NCBI RefSeq assembly: GCF_022770205.1 | Contig: NZ_JALEIK010000038.1 | Location: forward strand, 165,816 to 229,815 | DNA length: 64,000 nucleotides | From: Helicobacter sp. | GTDB lineage: Bacteria; Campylobacterota; Campylobacteria; Campylobacterales; Helicobacteraceae | Reading direction: 5' to 3' | In this document: one piece after another, positions 18,819 to 28,185 of the stretch | Layout: each line of letters starts with the position of its first letter | How positions within the stretch are numbered: the stretch's first letter is position 1 | The notes under the pieces: generated by a model | Seen by the model: the letters and a program-made list of their open reading frames with translations, nothing else | Told to the model about the DNA's origin: nothing | Databases searched by the model: none | Made by a program: the position numbers and the translations under genes

Positions 18819-20025
18819 AATTGTTAAGTTTGCCAAGCACCGCTTTAGCGCAGATGTATGCGCTTGCCCAAGCAAAGGCAAGATTGTAGCCACCGCGATT
18901 GCCAACAATGTCTAGCATTTCACCGATGATATAAAGCCTTTTGTGTTTTTTGGATTCCATTGTATTTGGGTTAATTTCCATTCCGCTTATGCCACCGCCA
19001 CAGACTTCAGCACTTTCAAAGTCTTTGAAATGAGGATTTTTGCAAGGAAAGTTTTGAAGGGTAAAAATAAATTGTTTGCGTTGTTTTGTGTTGTTAGGAT
19101 TAAAGTTAAAATGCCCTGCAAACATTTGAGCAATTTTTGGGTGCAAAAAGCCACCAAGTAAGGTTTCTAGGGGGATTTTAGAATGATTTTTAAGTGTGTT
19201 TTGTAAAGCGTTTTCTAGGGTTTTTGGTGTGAGATTGGGTAAAAAATTAAGAAGTAGAGTGAGGTTTTTGCGCATTTGTATAAAGCTGGAGATATCAAGT
19301 GCACCAAAGCCTGAGATTCCATAGTTTGTAAAAAGCACATCATCTAGGGTTTGGGCTAAGATTTGTGTGTTTTCTTTTAAAGTTAGTTGAGCTTTGATTT
19401 TAACACCGCTTAAGCAATCAAATGTGGAATCTAAACGAATTGGCACAAGGGCGGGGTAGGCTTGGTGGTGCTTTAGATTAAGTTGCTTAGCTAGAATTTC
19501 TCCCTTGTTGCTGCCCCCTAATTTTGGTGCTGCTTGACTGCCACAAGCTAGGATTAGCGTTTTAAAGCTTGTGGTATGATTGTGGCTGTGGAGTAAAAAG
19601 TTGGAATCGCTTTTTGTGATGGCGGTGATTTCTGTGTTTAGATGGATTTGTAAGTTGGGATTTGCATTTAGAGTGTGCGTAAAAATTTCCAAAACTGATT
19701 TTGCAGAGTTTGATAGGGGATAGGCTTTTCCATTTTCTTGTGTGTGAAGGTGAAGTCCTAGAGTTTGACAAGTTTTTGCAAAGGCGTTAAAAGGGTAGTT
19801 TTGTAAGATGTTTTGTAAGTCTTTTTGCAAAAAGCTTGTGCTTTGAAAATGCGTGGAATTTGTGTGTGTATTGTGGATATTGCAACGCCCATTGCCTGTA
19901 GCAAGAAGTTTTTTGCCTAAGATTTTATTTTTTTCAAAAAGTGTAATTGGAATATTGTGTAAGGAGAGCAGCATTGCACAAAAGATTCCGCTTGCGCCTC
20001 CACCGATGATTGCGACTTTTTGCAT
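18805..20025 (-). CDS. HI0933-family NAD(P)/FAD-dependent oxidoreductase
   Basis: Flavoprotein of the HI0933/YhiN family, reaction uncertain. The Rossmann motif GGGASGIFCAMLL is at the N-terminus, followed by the family signature KKLLATGNGRCNIHN. Further markers are LACGSQAAPKLGGSNKG, the YGISGFGALDIS block, and the C-terminal FAD motif IGEMLDIVGNRGGYNLAFAW. 406 residues, full length. Confidence 0.9.
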   Translation of the reverse strand: MQKVAIIGGGASGIFCAMLLSLHNIPITLFEKNKILGKKLLATGNGRCNIHNTHTNSTHFQSTSFLQKDLQNILQNYPFNAFAKTCQTLGLHLHTQENGKAYPLSNSAKSVLEIFTHTLNANPNLQIHLNTEITAITKSDSNFLLHSHNHTTSFKTLILACGSQAAPKLGGSNKGEILAKQLNLKHHQAYPALVPIRLDSTFDCLSGVKIKAQLTLKENTQILAQTLDDVLFTNYGISGFGALDISSFIQMRKNLTLLLNFLPNLTPKTLENALQNTLKNHSKIPLETLLGGFLHPKIAQMFAGHFNFNPNNTKQRKQFIFTLQNFPCKNPHFKDFESAEVCGGGISGMEINPNTMESKKHKRLYIIGEMLDIVGNRGGYNLAFAWASAYICAKAVLGKLNNFISC

Positions 20026-20065
20026 TGCATTCTTTTAGGGATTGTTGGAATCTATTTGTGCAAAT

Positions 20066-20995
20066 CTATGCTTGAAAGCTTCCGTAGTTCATCAGCTTAT
20101 TGAAGCGTTTGTTTAAATAATCTGGATCTTGGCGAATAGAATCTAAAGATTCTAGGAAGTAAGTTTTAATTGCTTCTGCTGCACCTTCTTTATCTCTGTG
20201 TGCGCCAATGCCCGGTTCTGTGATGATTGCATCTATGAGATTGGATTCTTTTAAGTCTTCGGGTGTGATTTTTAGTGCTTGTGTAGCACTTTCAATTTTA
20301 CTTGGGTCATTCCATAAAATTGCTGCACAGCCTTCTGGAGAAATCACACTAAAGACAGAATACTGCATCATTGCTAATTTATCTGCCACGCCAATTGCAA
20401 GTGCACCACCGCTTCCACCTTCGCCAATGACAATGGAAATGGTAGGAATCTTAAGTGTGCTAAATTCTTGTAAGTTTTTTGCAATAGCCTCACTTTGTCC
20501 GCGCTCTTCTGCTCCAACTCCGGGATATGCGCCGGGCGTGTCAATGAACATTAAAAGGGGAATCTTAAATTTTTCTGCCATTTTTGCCACACGCAATGCT
20601 TTGCGATAGCCCTCTGGATTTGGCATTCCAAAGTTACGATAAAGTTTATTTTTTGTTCCCCTACCTTTTTCCTCGCCAATGACAATTACTTTTTCGCCTG
20701 CAATTTTTCCAAGATAGCAAACAATGGAGTGGTCATCGCTAAAATGTCTATCTCCGTGGATTTCTAAAGGTTCATCTAAAAGCAGGGCAATATAATCTAG
20801 GGTGTAAGGGCGGTCGGGATGTCTTGCAAGCTGTAATTTTTGGTAATCAGAAAGATTAGAATAAACCTTTGAAACCTCTTTGTCTAAATCCTTTTGCAAA
20901 ATCGCAATTGCGTGTGCATCGTTTTTTAGTTTTGCTGTGGCGATGTTTTCTTGGATTGTTTTGATTTTTACTTCAAAATCTAAATAAGTTGCCAC
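20066..20995 (-). CDS. accA: Acetyl-CoA carboxylase carboxyltransferase subunit alpha
   Basis: With AccD transfers the carboxyl group to acetyl-CoA to form malonyl-CoA, the first step of fatty-acid synthesis. N-terminal coiled segment [17 protein letters not shown], then [48 protein letters not shown], and [16 protein letters not shown]. 309 residues. It follows fabF closely (3 bp), forming a fatty-acid operon with fabF, acpP and fabG. Confidence 0.97.
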   Translation of the reverse strand: MATYLDFEVKIKTIQENIATAKLKNDAHAIAILQKDLDKEVSKVYSNLSDYQKLQLARHPDRPYTLDYIALLLDEPLEIHGDRHFSDDHSIVCYLGKIAGEKVIVIGEEKGRGTKNKLYRNFGMPNPEGYRKALRVAKMAEKFKIPLLMFIDTPGAYPGVGAEERGQSEAIAKNLQEFSTLKIPTISIVIGEGGSGGALAIGVADKLAMMQYSVFSVISPEGCAAILWNDPSKIESATQALKITPEDLKESNLIDAIITEPGIGAHRDKEGAAEAIKTYFLESLDSIRQDPDYLNKRFNKLMNYGSFQA

Positions 20996-20998
20996 GAT

Positions 20999-22234
20999 TT
21001 ACACTTTTTTGAAAATCACAACACCATTTGTTCCACCAAAACCAAAAGAGTTGCTCATTACAACATTGATTTTTGCTTCTCTTGCGGTGTTTGGAATGTA
21101 GTCTAAGTCGCATTCTGGATCTTTTTGGATTTGGTTAATTGTTGGGGGAAGGATTCCTTTTTGCATTGCTAAAATAGAAATGACTGCTTCAATTCCCCCT
21201 GCAGCACCTAAGCAATGTCCAATTTGTCCTTTTGTGGAGCTAACAGGAGGGACGCTCCCATTAAAGACTTTTTTAAGTGCAAGTGTTTCGTATAAGTCGT
21301 TGTATTTTGTGCTAGTGCCGTGTGCATTGACATAATCAATTTGTGTGTTTGCCATAGCAAGTGCTACTTTCATTGCGCGGTATGCGCCCTCACCCTCTGG
21401 AGCAGGAGCTGTGATGTGGTTTGCATCGCCACTCTCGCCAAAGCCTATTAACTCTGCATAAATTGTAGCCCCCCTTGCCTTTGCTATCTCATACTCTTCA
21501 AGCACTAAGGCAGCTGCACCCTCTCCCATTACAAAGCCGTTGCGCCCATTATCAAAGGGGCGACTTGCAAGCTGTGGTTCATCGTTTCTATCAGATAATG
21601 CTTTCATCGCGGCAAAGCCGCCGATTCCTACGCCACAAATTGCGGATTCTGCGGCAACTACAAGCATTCTATCTGCACAATTTAGCATTATGGTTTTTGT
21701 TGCTTCAATAATGCTGTGTGTTCCTGCAGCACAAGCTGTTACGCTTGCGACATTTGGACCTTTAAGGGAGTAATCAATGGAAATAAATCCACCAAGCATA
21801 TTGACAAGTGCGGAGGGAATAAAGAAGGGTGAAATGCGTTTAGGTCCGCGTTCAAAATTTATCACAGAGTTTTTTTCAATATTTCCTAGTCCGCCAATCC
21901 CTGAAGCAGAGCTAATCCCAAAGCGTTCAGTATTAATAGAATCTTGCAGTTTGCCTTCAGTATTGAGCAAGCCACTATCTTCCATTGCTTCTTTTGCGGC
22001 TTTGATTCCTAGTTGGATAAAGCGGTCTGCTTTTTTCACTTCTTTTGCATCCATTACGCTATTTGGGTCAAAGTCTGTGATTTCAGCGGCAATTTTTACG
22101 GGAAATTCTGAAATGTCAAAAGAGGAGATTGTTTTAACTCCGCATCTTCCATCTATAATAGCTTTAAAAGAATCCTCTCTGTTTAATCCAAGAGCATTAA
22201 TCATTCCAAGTCCAGTAACCACTATGCGTCTCAT
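20999..22234 (-). CDS. fabF: Beta-ketoacyl-ACP synthase II
   Basis: Condenses malonyl-ACP with growing acyl-ACP. Catalytic Cys in VTACAAGTHS, His in VNAHGTSTKYND, second His in GQIGHCLGAAGG, and the C-terminal SNSFGFGGTNG. 411 residues, full length. RBS AAGGAAG precedes the ATG. Confidence 0.97.
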   Translation of the reverse strand: MRRIVVTGLGMINALGLNREDSFKAIIDGRCGVKTISSFDISEFPVKIAAEITDFDPNSVMDAKEVKKADRFIQLGIKAAKEAMEDSGLLNTEGKLQDSINTERFGISSASGIGGLGNIEKNSVINFERGPKRISPFFIPSALVNMLGGFISIDYSLKGPNVASVTACAAGTHSIIEATKTIMLNCADRMLVVAAESAICGVGIGGFAAMKALSDRNDEPQLASRPFDNGRNGFVMGEGAAALVLEEYEIAKARGATIYAELIGFGESGDANHITAPAPEGEGAYRAMKVALAMANTQIDYVNAHGTSTKYNDLYETLALKKVFNGSVPPVSSTKGQIGHCLGAAGGIEAVISILAMQKGILPPTINQIQKDPECDLDYIPNTAREAKINVVMSNSFGFGGTNGVVIFKKV

Positions 22235-22292
22235 ATTTCTTCCTTGATTATTAAAATGTTAGTATGCCCTAAGGCATACAAAAGAGTGTAAA

Positions 22293-22526
22293 TTAAGCTT
22301 TTGTCTTTTCAATATAAGCGACAACATCTCCAACGGTTTGGATTTTTTCCGCTTCTTCATCTGGAATTTCAATTTCAAATTTTTCTTCTAGTGCCATTAC
22401 AAGCTCAACAACATCTAAAGAATCCGCACCCAAATCATCTACAAATTTAGATTCTGGTTTTACTTCACCCTCATTTACATTGAGCTGTTCTACAACAACT
22501 GCCTTTACATCATTAAATATTGCCAT
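22293..22526 (-). CDS. acpP: Acyl carrier protein
   Basis: 77-residue acidic four-helix protein that carries fatty-acyl chains on phosphopantetheine. The attachment serine is in [16 protein letters not shown]. Strong ribosome site AAGGAG before the ATG, consistent with high expression. It lies between fabG and fabF. Confidence 0.98.
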   Translation of the reverse strand: MAIFNDVKAVVVEQLNVNEGEVKPESKFVDDLGADSLDVVELVMALEEKFEIEIPDEEAEKIQTVGDVVAYIEKTKA

Positions 22527-22560
22527 TGCAATTCTCCTTAAAAAATTTCAATAAGTTTGT

Positions 22561-22566
22561 ATTTTA
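22561..22566 (-). promoter_or_regulatory. Putative -10 element upstream of acpP
   Basis: On the minus strand TAAAAT (22566 down to 22561) lies about 35 bases before the acpP ATG, in the short AT-rich gap after fabG. No clear -35. It would give acpP-fabF-accA their own strong promoter. Confidence 0.4.
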
Positions 22567-22595
22567 GCTAAGTTTTTCTTAAAAATTTTTATGCG

Positions 22596-23339
22596 TTACA
22601 TATAGAGTCCGCCATTTACCTTTAAGGTTTCTCCTGTGATGTAATTTGCATAATTTGAGAGTAGAAATGCAACAGCTCCTGCAACTTCTTCTCCAATCCC
22701 TAAGCGTCCTAGAGGAATGCTTTGCACATAAGATTTTTTAATGTCTTCTTTAAGGTTTTTTGTCATATCGCTTTCAATAAAGCCCGGTGTGATGCAATTA
22801 AAGCGGATTCCTTTACTGCCACCTTCTTTGGCAAAAGATTTTGTCATTGCAATCATTCCGCCCTTGCTTGCTGCATAATTGCATTGTCCAAGATTCCCAA
22901 TCTCTCCAACAATAGAAGCAATATTAACCACTGCTCCATAGCCTTGTTTGCGCATAATTTTTAAGGCTTCGCGACAGCCGATAAAACTTGAAGTGAGATT
23001 TACCTCAAGCACGGAAGTGAAGTCCTTTGTCTGCATACGCATAGAGAGTTTATCGTTTGTGATACCTGCATTATTGACTAAAAATGCTAATTCTCCCTCA
23101 CTGCTTGTGATTGCATTGAGTCCTTTAAGAAAGGCTTCTTCATCTGTTGCATCAAAGCACACAACAGCAGCATTTCCGCCCTTTGCTTCTATTTCTGCTT
23201 TTAGAGCGTCTGCAAGTTCGGGTTTAGAGCGGTAGTTAATCCACACTTTTAAGCCCTCTTTTGCTAAGACTTTGGCGATTTCTGCGCCAATTCCTTTGCT
23301 AGCACCTGTGATTAAAACATTTTTTCCACAAAATTCCAT
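22596..23339 (-). CDS. fabG: 3-oxoacyl-ACP reductase
   Basis: NADPH-dependent reductase of fatty-acid elongation, SDR family. Cofactor motif TGASKGIGAEIA, NNAGIT, catalytic Ser in NIASIVGEIG, YAASKGG (Tyr and Lys), and the C-terminal GETLKVNGGLYM. 247 residues, full length. Confidence 0.96.
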   Translation of the reverse strand: MEFCGKNVLITGASKGIGAEIAKVLAKEGLKVWINYRSKPELADALKAEIEAKGGNAAVVCFDATDEEAFLKGLNAITSSEGELAFLVNNAGITNDKLSMRMQTKDFTSVLEVNLTSSFIGCREALKIMRKQGYGAVVNIASIVGEIGNLGQCNYAASKGGMIAMTKSFAKEGGSKGIRFNCITPGFIESDMTKNLKEDIKKSYVQSIPLGRLGIGEEVAGAVAFLLSNYANYITGETLKVNGGLYM

Positions 23340-23385
23340 AAGATTCCTTTATAGCATTCAATAAAGGCGCAATTATACTAAAAAT

Positions 23386-24195
23386 TTAGGCAATCGTGTA
23401 AGTTAGGGTTGTTTGGGTGGTGTTGTCCTTGTGTGTGGTGTTTTTGTCCCTTAAGGTTAGTCCTGTAATCTCTGTGTGAAGGAGTTTTTCTAAGCTTGAA
23501 ACTCCCTTTTTAGCACAAGTTTGCAAAAGGATTCCGCGATAAAATTTTGCATAATGGCTTACAATCTTGCCGTTTTTTATAAAATTTGGCGTTAAAATGT
23601 GTGCATTTTTGTGGGATAAGGAGTTTGGAATTTTATGCAAAGGGAAGCATTTTTGATAAAAGCTTGCACGCAAGTCTAAAAACTCTAGCGATTCTGCCTT
23701 TGTGGTTTCTAAAAACTTACAAATATTTGCAAAATTATCCGCATAAAATTGTTTAGTGGTGAAATTTAAGCTTTTAAAACTAAAACCCTCACCTTGTTTT
23801 AAATCATAATAAGGAATCTTATCTGTTGTTTTAAGCACTCCAAAGAGATTAGAAAAGATTAAAAGATTTTGCGCTAGATAATCTTGAGCATTTTTGTCTA
23901 AATTTTCATAATCTAAGGCATTAAAAGCAACTCCATCGTAGCGTTTAATGGAATCTAAAAGAGGAGAGTTGAAAAGATTCTGTGCTAAGGAGAGCGCATT
24001 AAGAGAAATGGTTTTTGCTCCAAAGAGTTTTTGGAGTTGTGCATCGCTTGCGTGTTGTAAATATTGTGTGTAGGATTCTAGGATTTCTTGTAAGTTTTTA
24101 CAAATAAAATCTTTATAAAAGTAAGTGTTTGTGGAGGGGATAGCATTTTTATGCGTGAAGCATTTTTTCTCGCTAGGTGAAAATAAAATCCACAT
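23386..24195 (-). CDS. yaaA: YaaA/DUF328 peroxide-stress family protein
   Basis: 269 residues with family signatures: N-terminal LFSPSEKK, RYDGVAFNALDYENL, IFSNLFGVLKTTDKI, YDLKQGEG and LDLRASFY. In E. coli YaaA lowers damage by limiting free iron after peroxide; the fold binds DNA in vitro. The C-terminal 30 residues are Thr-rich (TLRDKNTTHKDNTTQTTLTY), longer than usual. The function here is inferred from family only. Confidence 0.82.
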   Translation of the reverse strand: MWILFSPSEKKCFTHKNAIPSTNTYFYKDFICKNLQEILESYTQYLQHASDAQLQKLFGAKTISLNALSLAQNLFNSPLLDSIKRYDGVAFNALDYENLDKNAQDYLAQNLLIFSNLFGVLKTTDKIPYYDLKQGEGFSFKSLNFTTKQFYADNFANICKFLETTKAESLEFLDLRASFYQKCFPLHKIPNSLSHKNAHILTPNFIKNGKIVSHYAKFYRGILLQTCAKKGVSSLEKLLHTEITGLTLRDKNTTHKDNTTQTTLTYTIA

Positions 24196-24205
24196 TTTTA
24201 TCCTT

Positions 24206-24943
24206 TCAAAATAAGAAATTGTAACCTAGATAAACGCCTAAGCTAGATGTTTTGCTAAGGTCTAAATGCGCTGAACTAGGATTACCATTAACTTCTAAAT
24301 GACTATTTTCTTCGCCAAAGTCTAGGCGTCTTGTCTGCACTCCAAACTCTAACTCTCCGCTATGAAATGTGCGAATAAGCCCTCCTTTGACACCATAGGT
24401 TAAGCCTATGTAAGAGAGCTTCTCTAGTGCGCTCTCATTAATCACAAAGCTACCGCTATCAAATTTTCCTAGCGTAACTCCTGCATTCACACCTAAGAGT
24501 AATCGCCAATTTGTGTTATTTGGAAGTTGTGGAGTGAAGGCATAGCCAAGTGTTAAAAGTTGATAAGAGAATCCATTTTGTTTGGAGTGGTGCTCAAGGC
24601 TTGCTAAAACTCTGTTATTGGAATCTAGCAAATAGCCAATTTGGATTCCAACTCCAAACTGCTTTTCGCTTAAATTATGCTTTTGTGCTTCAAAGCCACT
24701 AATGCTAAGTGTGGCGTCAGATTTTGCCTTATTATAAGTGCCATAAACGCCTAGCAAACGCTTTTTACGCTTGGTGTAAAGGGGGTGTTCATCACTTTGG
24801 GAATAATGGGGGTTTGGATTACTTAGTTGCCACGCAAAGCTAAGAGTGGAGAGAAAAAGAAGGGATAAGAATATGTCTTTAAAAAAGTGTGCATAAGCAA
24901 TCCTTTTGCTTGTTTTTAAAAGGAATAGCAAAAAGGATTCCAA
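24206..24943 (-). CDS. Outer-membrane beta-barrel protein (small, 8-strand type)
   Basis: 245 residues. A hydrophobic export signal ends near LSTLSFA (about residue 37). Alternating strands follow, such as KRLLGVYGTYNKAKSDATLS, GVGIQIGYLL and QLLTLGYAF, ending SLGVYLGYNFLF; the terminal Phe is a BAM recognition mark. The N-terminus is uncertain: the only usable start is TTG 24943, which adds about 18 residues before the hydrophobic core, and no ATG lies in between. Function unknown; OmpA-like or Hop-like small porin are possibilities. Confidence 0.65.
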   Translation of the reverse strand: MESFLLFLLKTSKRIAYAHFFKDIFLSLLFLSTLSFAWQLSNPNPHYSQSDEHPLYTKRKKRLLGVYGTYNKAKSDATLSISGFEAQKHNLSEKQFGVGIQIGYLLDSNNRVLASLEHHSKQNGFSYQLLTLGYAFTPQLPNNTNWRLLLGVNAGVTLGKFDSGSFVINESALEKLSYIGLTYGVKGGLIRTFHSGELEFGVQTRRLDFGEENSHLEVNGNPSSAHLDLSKTSSLGVYLGYNFLF

Positions 24944-24950
24944 CTTTTAA

Positions 24951-25289
24951 TCATACAGAGATGTTTAAATGTGCGATTGTGCCATCAGTGTTTGTTTGGA
25001 TGGTGTCTGTTTGGTTAGAAGTTTGTGGATTATTAGAATCGTCTTTTTCATTATTTTTGTCTTTTTCATCATCTTTTTCTTGCTTGCCATTCCCCTCTCT
25101 CTCATCTTTAACTTCAAGTGTTTCTTCAGTGGGACGAACTTCTTGGATTTCTTCTTGTTTTTCTTGCATACTTTGGAGATTTACCATTGCTTGAAAATCA
25201 AGTTTAACTTGTGCATTGGCTTGTTGCACAGAGCCAACTTGCGCATTTTGGTTGATATAAGTCATATTGCTAACAGGAGTTACAGCCAT
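24951..25289 (-). CDS. Small charged protein, function unknown
   Basis: 112 residues from the ATG at 25289, chosen because AGGA lies 8 bases upstream; the stop of the preceding gene is 3 bases before. The N-terminal third (AVTPVSNMTYINQNAQVGSV) looks ordered, with a helix KLDFQAMVNLQSMQEKQEE. The middle is an extremely acidic/basic run of E, K, D and N (about residues 55-90), followed by a Thr/Asn-rich end. No signal peptide or membrane helix. I do not recognise a family. Confidence 0.6.
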   Translation of the reverse strand: MAVTPVSNMTYINQNAQVGSVQQANAQVKLDFQAMVNLQSMQEKQEEIQEVRPTEETLEVKDEREGNGKQEKDDEKDKNNEKDDSNNPQTSNQTDTIQTNTDGTIAHLNISV

Positions 25290-25291
25290 TT

Positions 25292-26629
25292 TCAATCCTT
25301 TTTTAGCTGGAGCGTTTGCTCTTTTGCATAGACAACATTTGCACCTTGCGTGATTTTCACAAATTTACGCCTTGTGTAATCTACATTGTAATTTCCGCTA
25401 AAACTTTTTGTAAGCCCGATTAAAATTTTTGCGGCTTTGCATAGGATTATATCGGAAATTTTGGATTTTCCACAATGGATAATGCAATGGGAGCTTGGGA
25501 GATTGCGAATGTGCATCCAAATATCATCGGCGTGTGCTTCTTTTAAGAGTGCAATGTTTTCGCGCTCATTTTTGCCAATAGATACCTTAACCCCTTCAAT
25601 AAAAAAGCTTTCAAATTGCTTGTTTTGATGTTTTTGTTTGGAATCTTTGAGTGTGGAATCTTTTTGAAAATTAGAGTTTAAAATTTGTAAATCATTAATA
25701 TTTGTTACATTTTGTATCATTTTTAGTAAATTTTCATAAAAGCTTAGTTTTTCGTTTAGATTTTGGGCTTGGAGATGAATGTTTTTTGCTTTTTTGGCAA
25801 GTTTTTTGGAGTTTTCAAAGAAGATTTGCGCTGCGTGGCTTAGGGAATGTGCTTTATTAGGAAGTGTGATTTGTGTGGAATTTAGCGTAATAGAAGTGCC
25901 TTTGAAGTTTGGATATAAATAGAGATTTTGCACAATGAGTTGTCCTAAATGCGCTTCTTTTTTCGCGCTAGATTCTAGCAATGCTTTGTTTTCTAAATGG
26001 TTTAAAAAATGTTTGATTTGAGCGATTTTTTGTAAGAGTGCAGTTGTGGATTTTTGGATTTTTTGCTCTAACTTTTTTTGTTGTAGGGTTTTAAAATTCT
26101 CTCTTAAAACACTAAAGAGTTCGCCTTCATCGTGCATTTTTGGGGGAATTTTGGGTTGGGGTAGGGGTAGGAGTGGTTTTTGGATTCTAACTTCTCTAAA
26201 GGATTGTTCTTTTGTGATGTGGCGCAATGCGTCTAGGACAATGTTGTTGGAATCTAAAAGGATAAGATTTGTGTTGCGTCCTGTAAATTCCATTTGTAGT
26301 GTGATTTGTGTAGTTTTGTAACTATTTTTGGTTTGTAAAAGCAATTGTAGGATTCTATTGTTGCCATCAAGTTTTGCATTTAGAATTTCTGTGTTAAAGC
26401 AATGTTTCTCTAGGCTTTTATCAAAGGGGGCTTGGTAGATTTTTGGTGCAATTAGCGATTCATCTGTGATAAAAATTGTGGATTTTTGGCGCGTTAAATC
26501 TATGAAAAAAAGCCTGCCATTTAAGTCAAGTTTAAAGAGATTATCCCCGATTCTACGGATTAGACGGAATTTTAAGGGGGGAGTTTGGGTTAGGTAGTTG
26601 GCAAATTTTTGGAGCGTGCTTAGTTGCAT
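25292..26629 (-). CDS. NFACT-family protein (RqcH/Rqc2-like)
   Basis: 445 residues with NFACT-N (LTRQKSTIFITDE, LDGNNRILQL, MEFTGRNTNLILLDSNN), a central coiled coil (about 175-310) and the NFACT-R RNA-binding domain (HADDIWMHIRNLPSSHCIIH, then VDYTRRKFVK). RqcH relatives bind obstructed 50S-peptidyl-tRNA and add alanine tails; older annotations call them fibronectin-binding proteins. NFACT-recN-nadK order is Helicobacter-like. Its start region overlaps recN by 10 bp and lies in a 20-bp tandem duplication. Confidence 0.85.
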   Translation of the reverse strand: MQLSTLQKFANYLTQTPPLKFRLIRRIGDNLFKLDLNGRLFFIDLTRQKSTIFITDESLIAPKIYQAPFDKSLEKHCFNTEILNAKLDGNNRILQLLLQTKNSYKTTQITLQMEFTGRNTNLILLDSNNIVLDALRHITKEQSFREVRIQKPLLPLPQPKIPPKMHDEGELFSVLRENFKTLQQKKLEQKIQKSTTALLQKIAQIKHFLNHLENKALLESSAKKEAHLGQLIVQNLYLYPNFKGTSITLNSTQITLPNKAHSLSHAAQIFFENSKKLAKKAKNIHLQAQNLNEKLSFYENLLKMIQNVTNINDLQILNSNFQKDSTLKDSKQKHQNKQFESFFIEGVKVSIGKNERENIALLKEAHADDIWMHIRNLPSSHCIIHCGKSKISDIILCKAAKILIGLTKSFSGNYNVDYTRRKFVKITQGANVVYAKEQTLQLKKD

Positions 26630-26646
26630 TGGAGCGTGCTTAGTTG
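26609..26646. repeat. 18-bp direct repeat, 20-bp period, across the recN/NFACT junction
   Basis: TTGGAGCGTGCTTAGTTG occurs at 26609-26626 and again at 26629-26646. As a result the RecN C-terminus and the NFACT N-terminus both contain QLSTLQ. Confidence 0.9.
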
Positions 26647-28185
26647 TTTAGTGGCAAATTCTAGGGCTTCTTTTGTGATGGAATCGCCACTTATCATTCT
26701 TGCAATTTCTTGGATTCTGCCTTGTTTGTCTAATGGTGTGATGGTAGAGCCATTGGGCTGTTTTTGGATGAGAAAATGCGTGTTAGCAAGGCTTGGTATA
26801 TGCGGTTGGTGGGAGATTGCAAAGATTTGATAGGAAGTTGAAAGTGCTTTTAGGGCATTTGCAACGCCTTGAGATTCTTCTCCGCTTAGATTTGCATCCA
26901 TTTCGTCTAAGATGATTATGGCTTGGTGGTTTGTTTGTGCGCTTTGTGCAAGCAATAAGGCAAGACGGAAGCGGTTAAATTCCCCTGAGCTTAGGTTCTT
27001 TAAGGCTGTGTTGAGTGTGATTGCAAGATTTTGTGCACCTAAGAGAGTATAAGATTCCACTTCTAAAAGTGTTTTTAGAACAACTTTAGCCTTTGGCATT
27101 TTGAGTGAAGTGAGTGCTAAGTTGAGTGCATTTTCAAAATCACTTAAATGTTTCTCTCTTGCCTCTGTTAGCACTTTTGCTCTGGCTTGAAGTGTGTCTT
27201 TTGCGCGGTTATAAGAGTGTTGTGCATCTTTTAAGATGGAATCTAAATTTTCGTATTTTTGTAATTCTTGCTTTTTGTTCTCTAAATATTCTAAAGCTTC
27301 ATCTACTCCGCCATAGCGGTGTTTTAGCGCGCTTAGGGCTTCAATGCGGTTTAAAATTTCTTCTATGTTGCGCATCTCTAATGTTTCTAAGCGTTCGCCT
27401 TCTTGCTCGCATAGGCTTTCAAGTAAATTTAGTGCGTTTAAAATGGAATCGCTTTCATCGCTATTGATTAGATTTAAAAATTCTGAAACTTTGTGGCTTT
27501 GGTTTAAAAACTCACGCACATTCTGTAAGCTTTCATTAATTTTTTCTTTTTTGGAGATTTCTTTTTTAAGCACTAAAAGCTCTTCGTATTCTCCCTTTTT
27601 GGGATTAAGCGTTTCTAGTTTTTGGATTTCAAAGCGCACAAATTCTTTGAGTTCTGCAACTTTTAATGCTTCCTCTTGTAAGGTTTTTAGTGTATTTTTA
27701 GCTTCACTAAAATGCAAAAAAGATTCCTTGTAGTTTTGTAAAATTTGTTGGTATGCTTGGTTTTTGGATTGTATAAAACCATCAAGTGTAAGAAACAGAT
27801 TCTGCTCGTTTGCTGCATCATAGGATTTAGTGCTAAGATGTTTTAAAAAGGGTGTAAAAAGTTCTTGGATTTTCTTTTTTGGGATATTTTGGGCGTTTAG
27901 AAAGTAGCGGATTTTATCCTTTTTGCTAAGGGTTAGCACAACTTCCCCTTCATCAATTAAGCCTTCAAATTCTTGTGGAATCCCCTGTAAATCTAGTGTT
28001 GCTTCAAGGAATGTGGCATTTGTTTCTCTAAGTCCAAAAAGGGCTAAAACGGATTCCATAAGCACAGATTTTCCCGCACCACTTGCACCGCTAAAGACAT
28101 TAAAATGCAAGCTTGGGTAAAAACTTGCCTCTTTAAAGGCTGGAGAATTTTTAATGGTGATTTTTTGGATACAGAGTTTTTGCAT
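26620..28185 (-). CDS. recN: DNA repair protein RecN
   Basis: SMC-like ATPase of double-strand-break repair. Walker A GASGAGKSVLMES near residue 35, long coiled-coil arms (about residues 150-350), signature LSSGEFNRFRLALLLA and Walker B IILDEMDANLSGEE, D-loop ISHQPHIPSLA. 521 residues. Its ATG overlaps the nadK stop by one base. The last residues arise from the junction duplication. Confidence 0.95.
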   Translation of the reverse strand: MQKLCIQKITIKNSPAFKEASFYPSLHFNVFSGASGAGKSVLMESVLALFGLRETNATFLEATLDLQGIPQEFEGLIDEGEVVLTLSKKDKIRYFLNAQNIPKKKIQELFTPFLKHLSTKSYDAANEQNLFLTLDGFIQSKNQAYQQILQNYKESFLHFSEAKNTLKTLQEEALKVAELKEFVRFEIQKLETLNPKKGEYEELLVLKKEISKKEKINESLQNVREFLNQSHKVSEFLNLINSDESDSILNALNLLESLCEQEGERLETLEMRNIEEILNRIEALSALKHRYGGVDEALEYLENKKQELQKYENLDSILKDAQHSYNRAKDTLQARAKVLTEAREKHLSDFENALNLALTSLKMPKAKVVLKTLLEVESYTLLGAQNLAITLNTALKNLSSGEFNRFRLALLLAQSAQTNHQAIIILDEMDANLSGEESQGVANALKALSTSYQIFAISHQPHIPSLANTHFLIQKQPNGSTITPLDKQGRIQEIARMISGDSITKEALEFATKQLSTLQCN

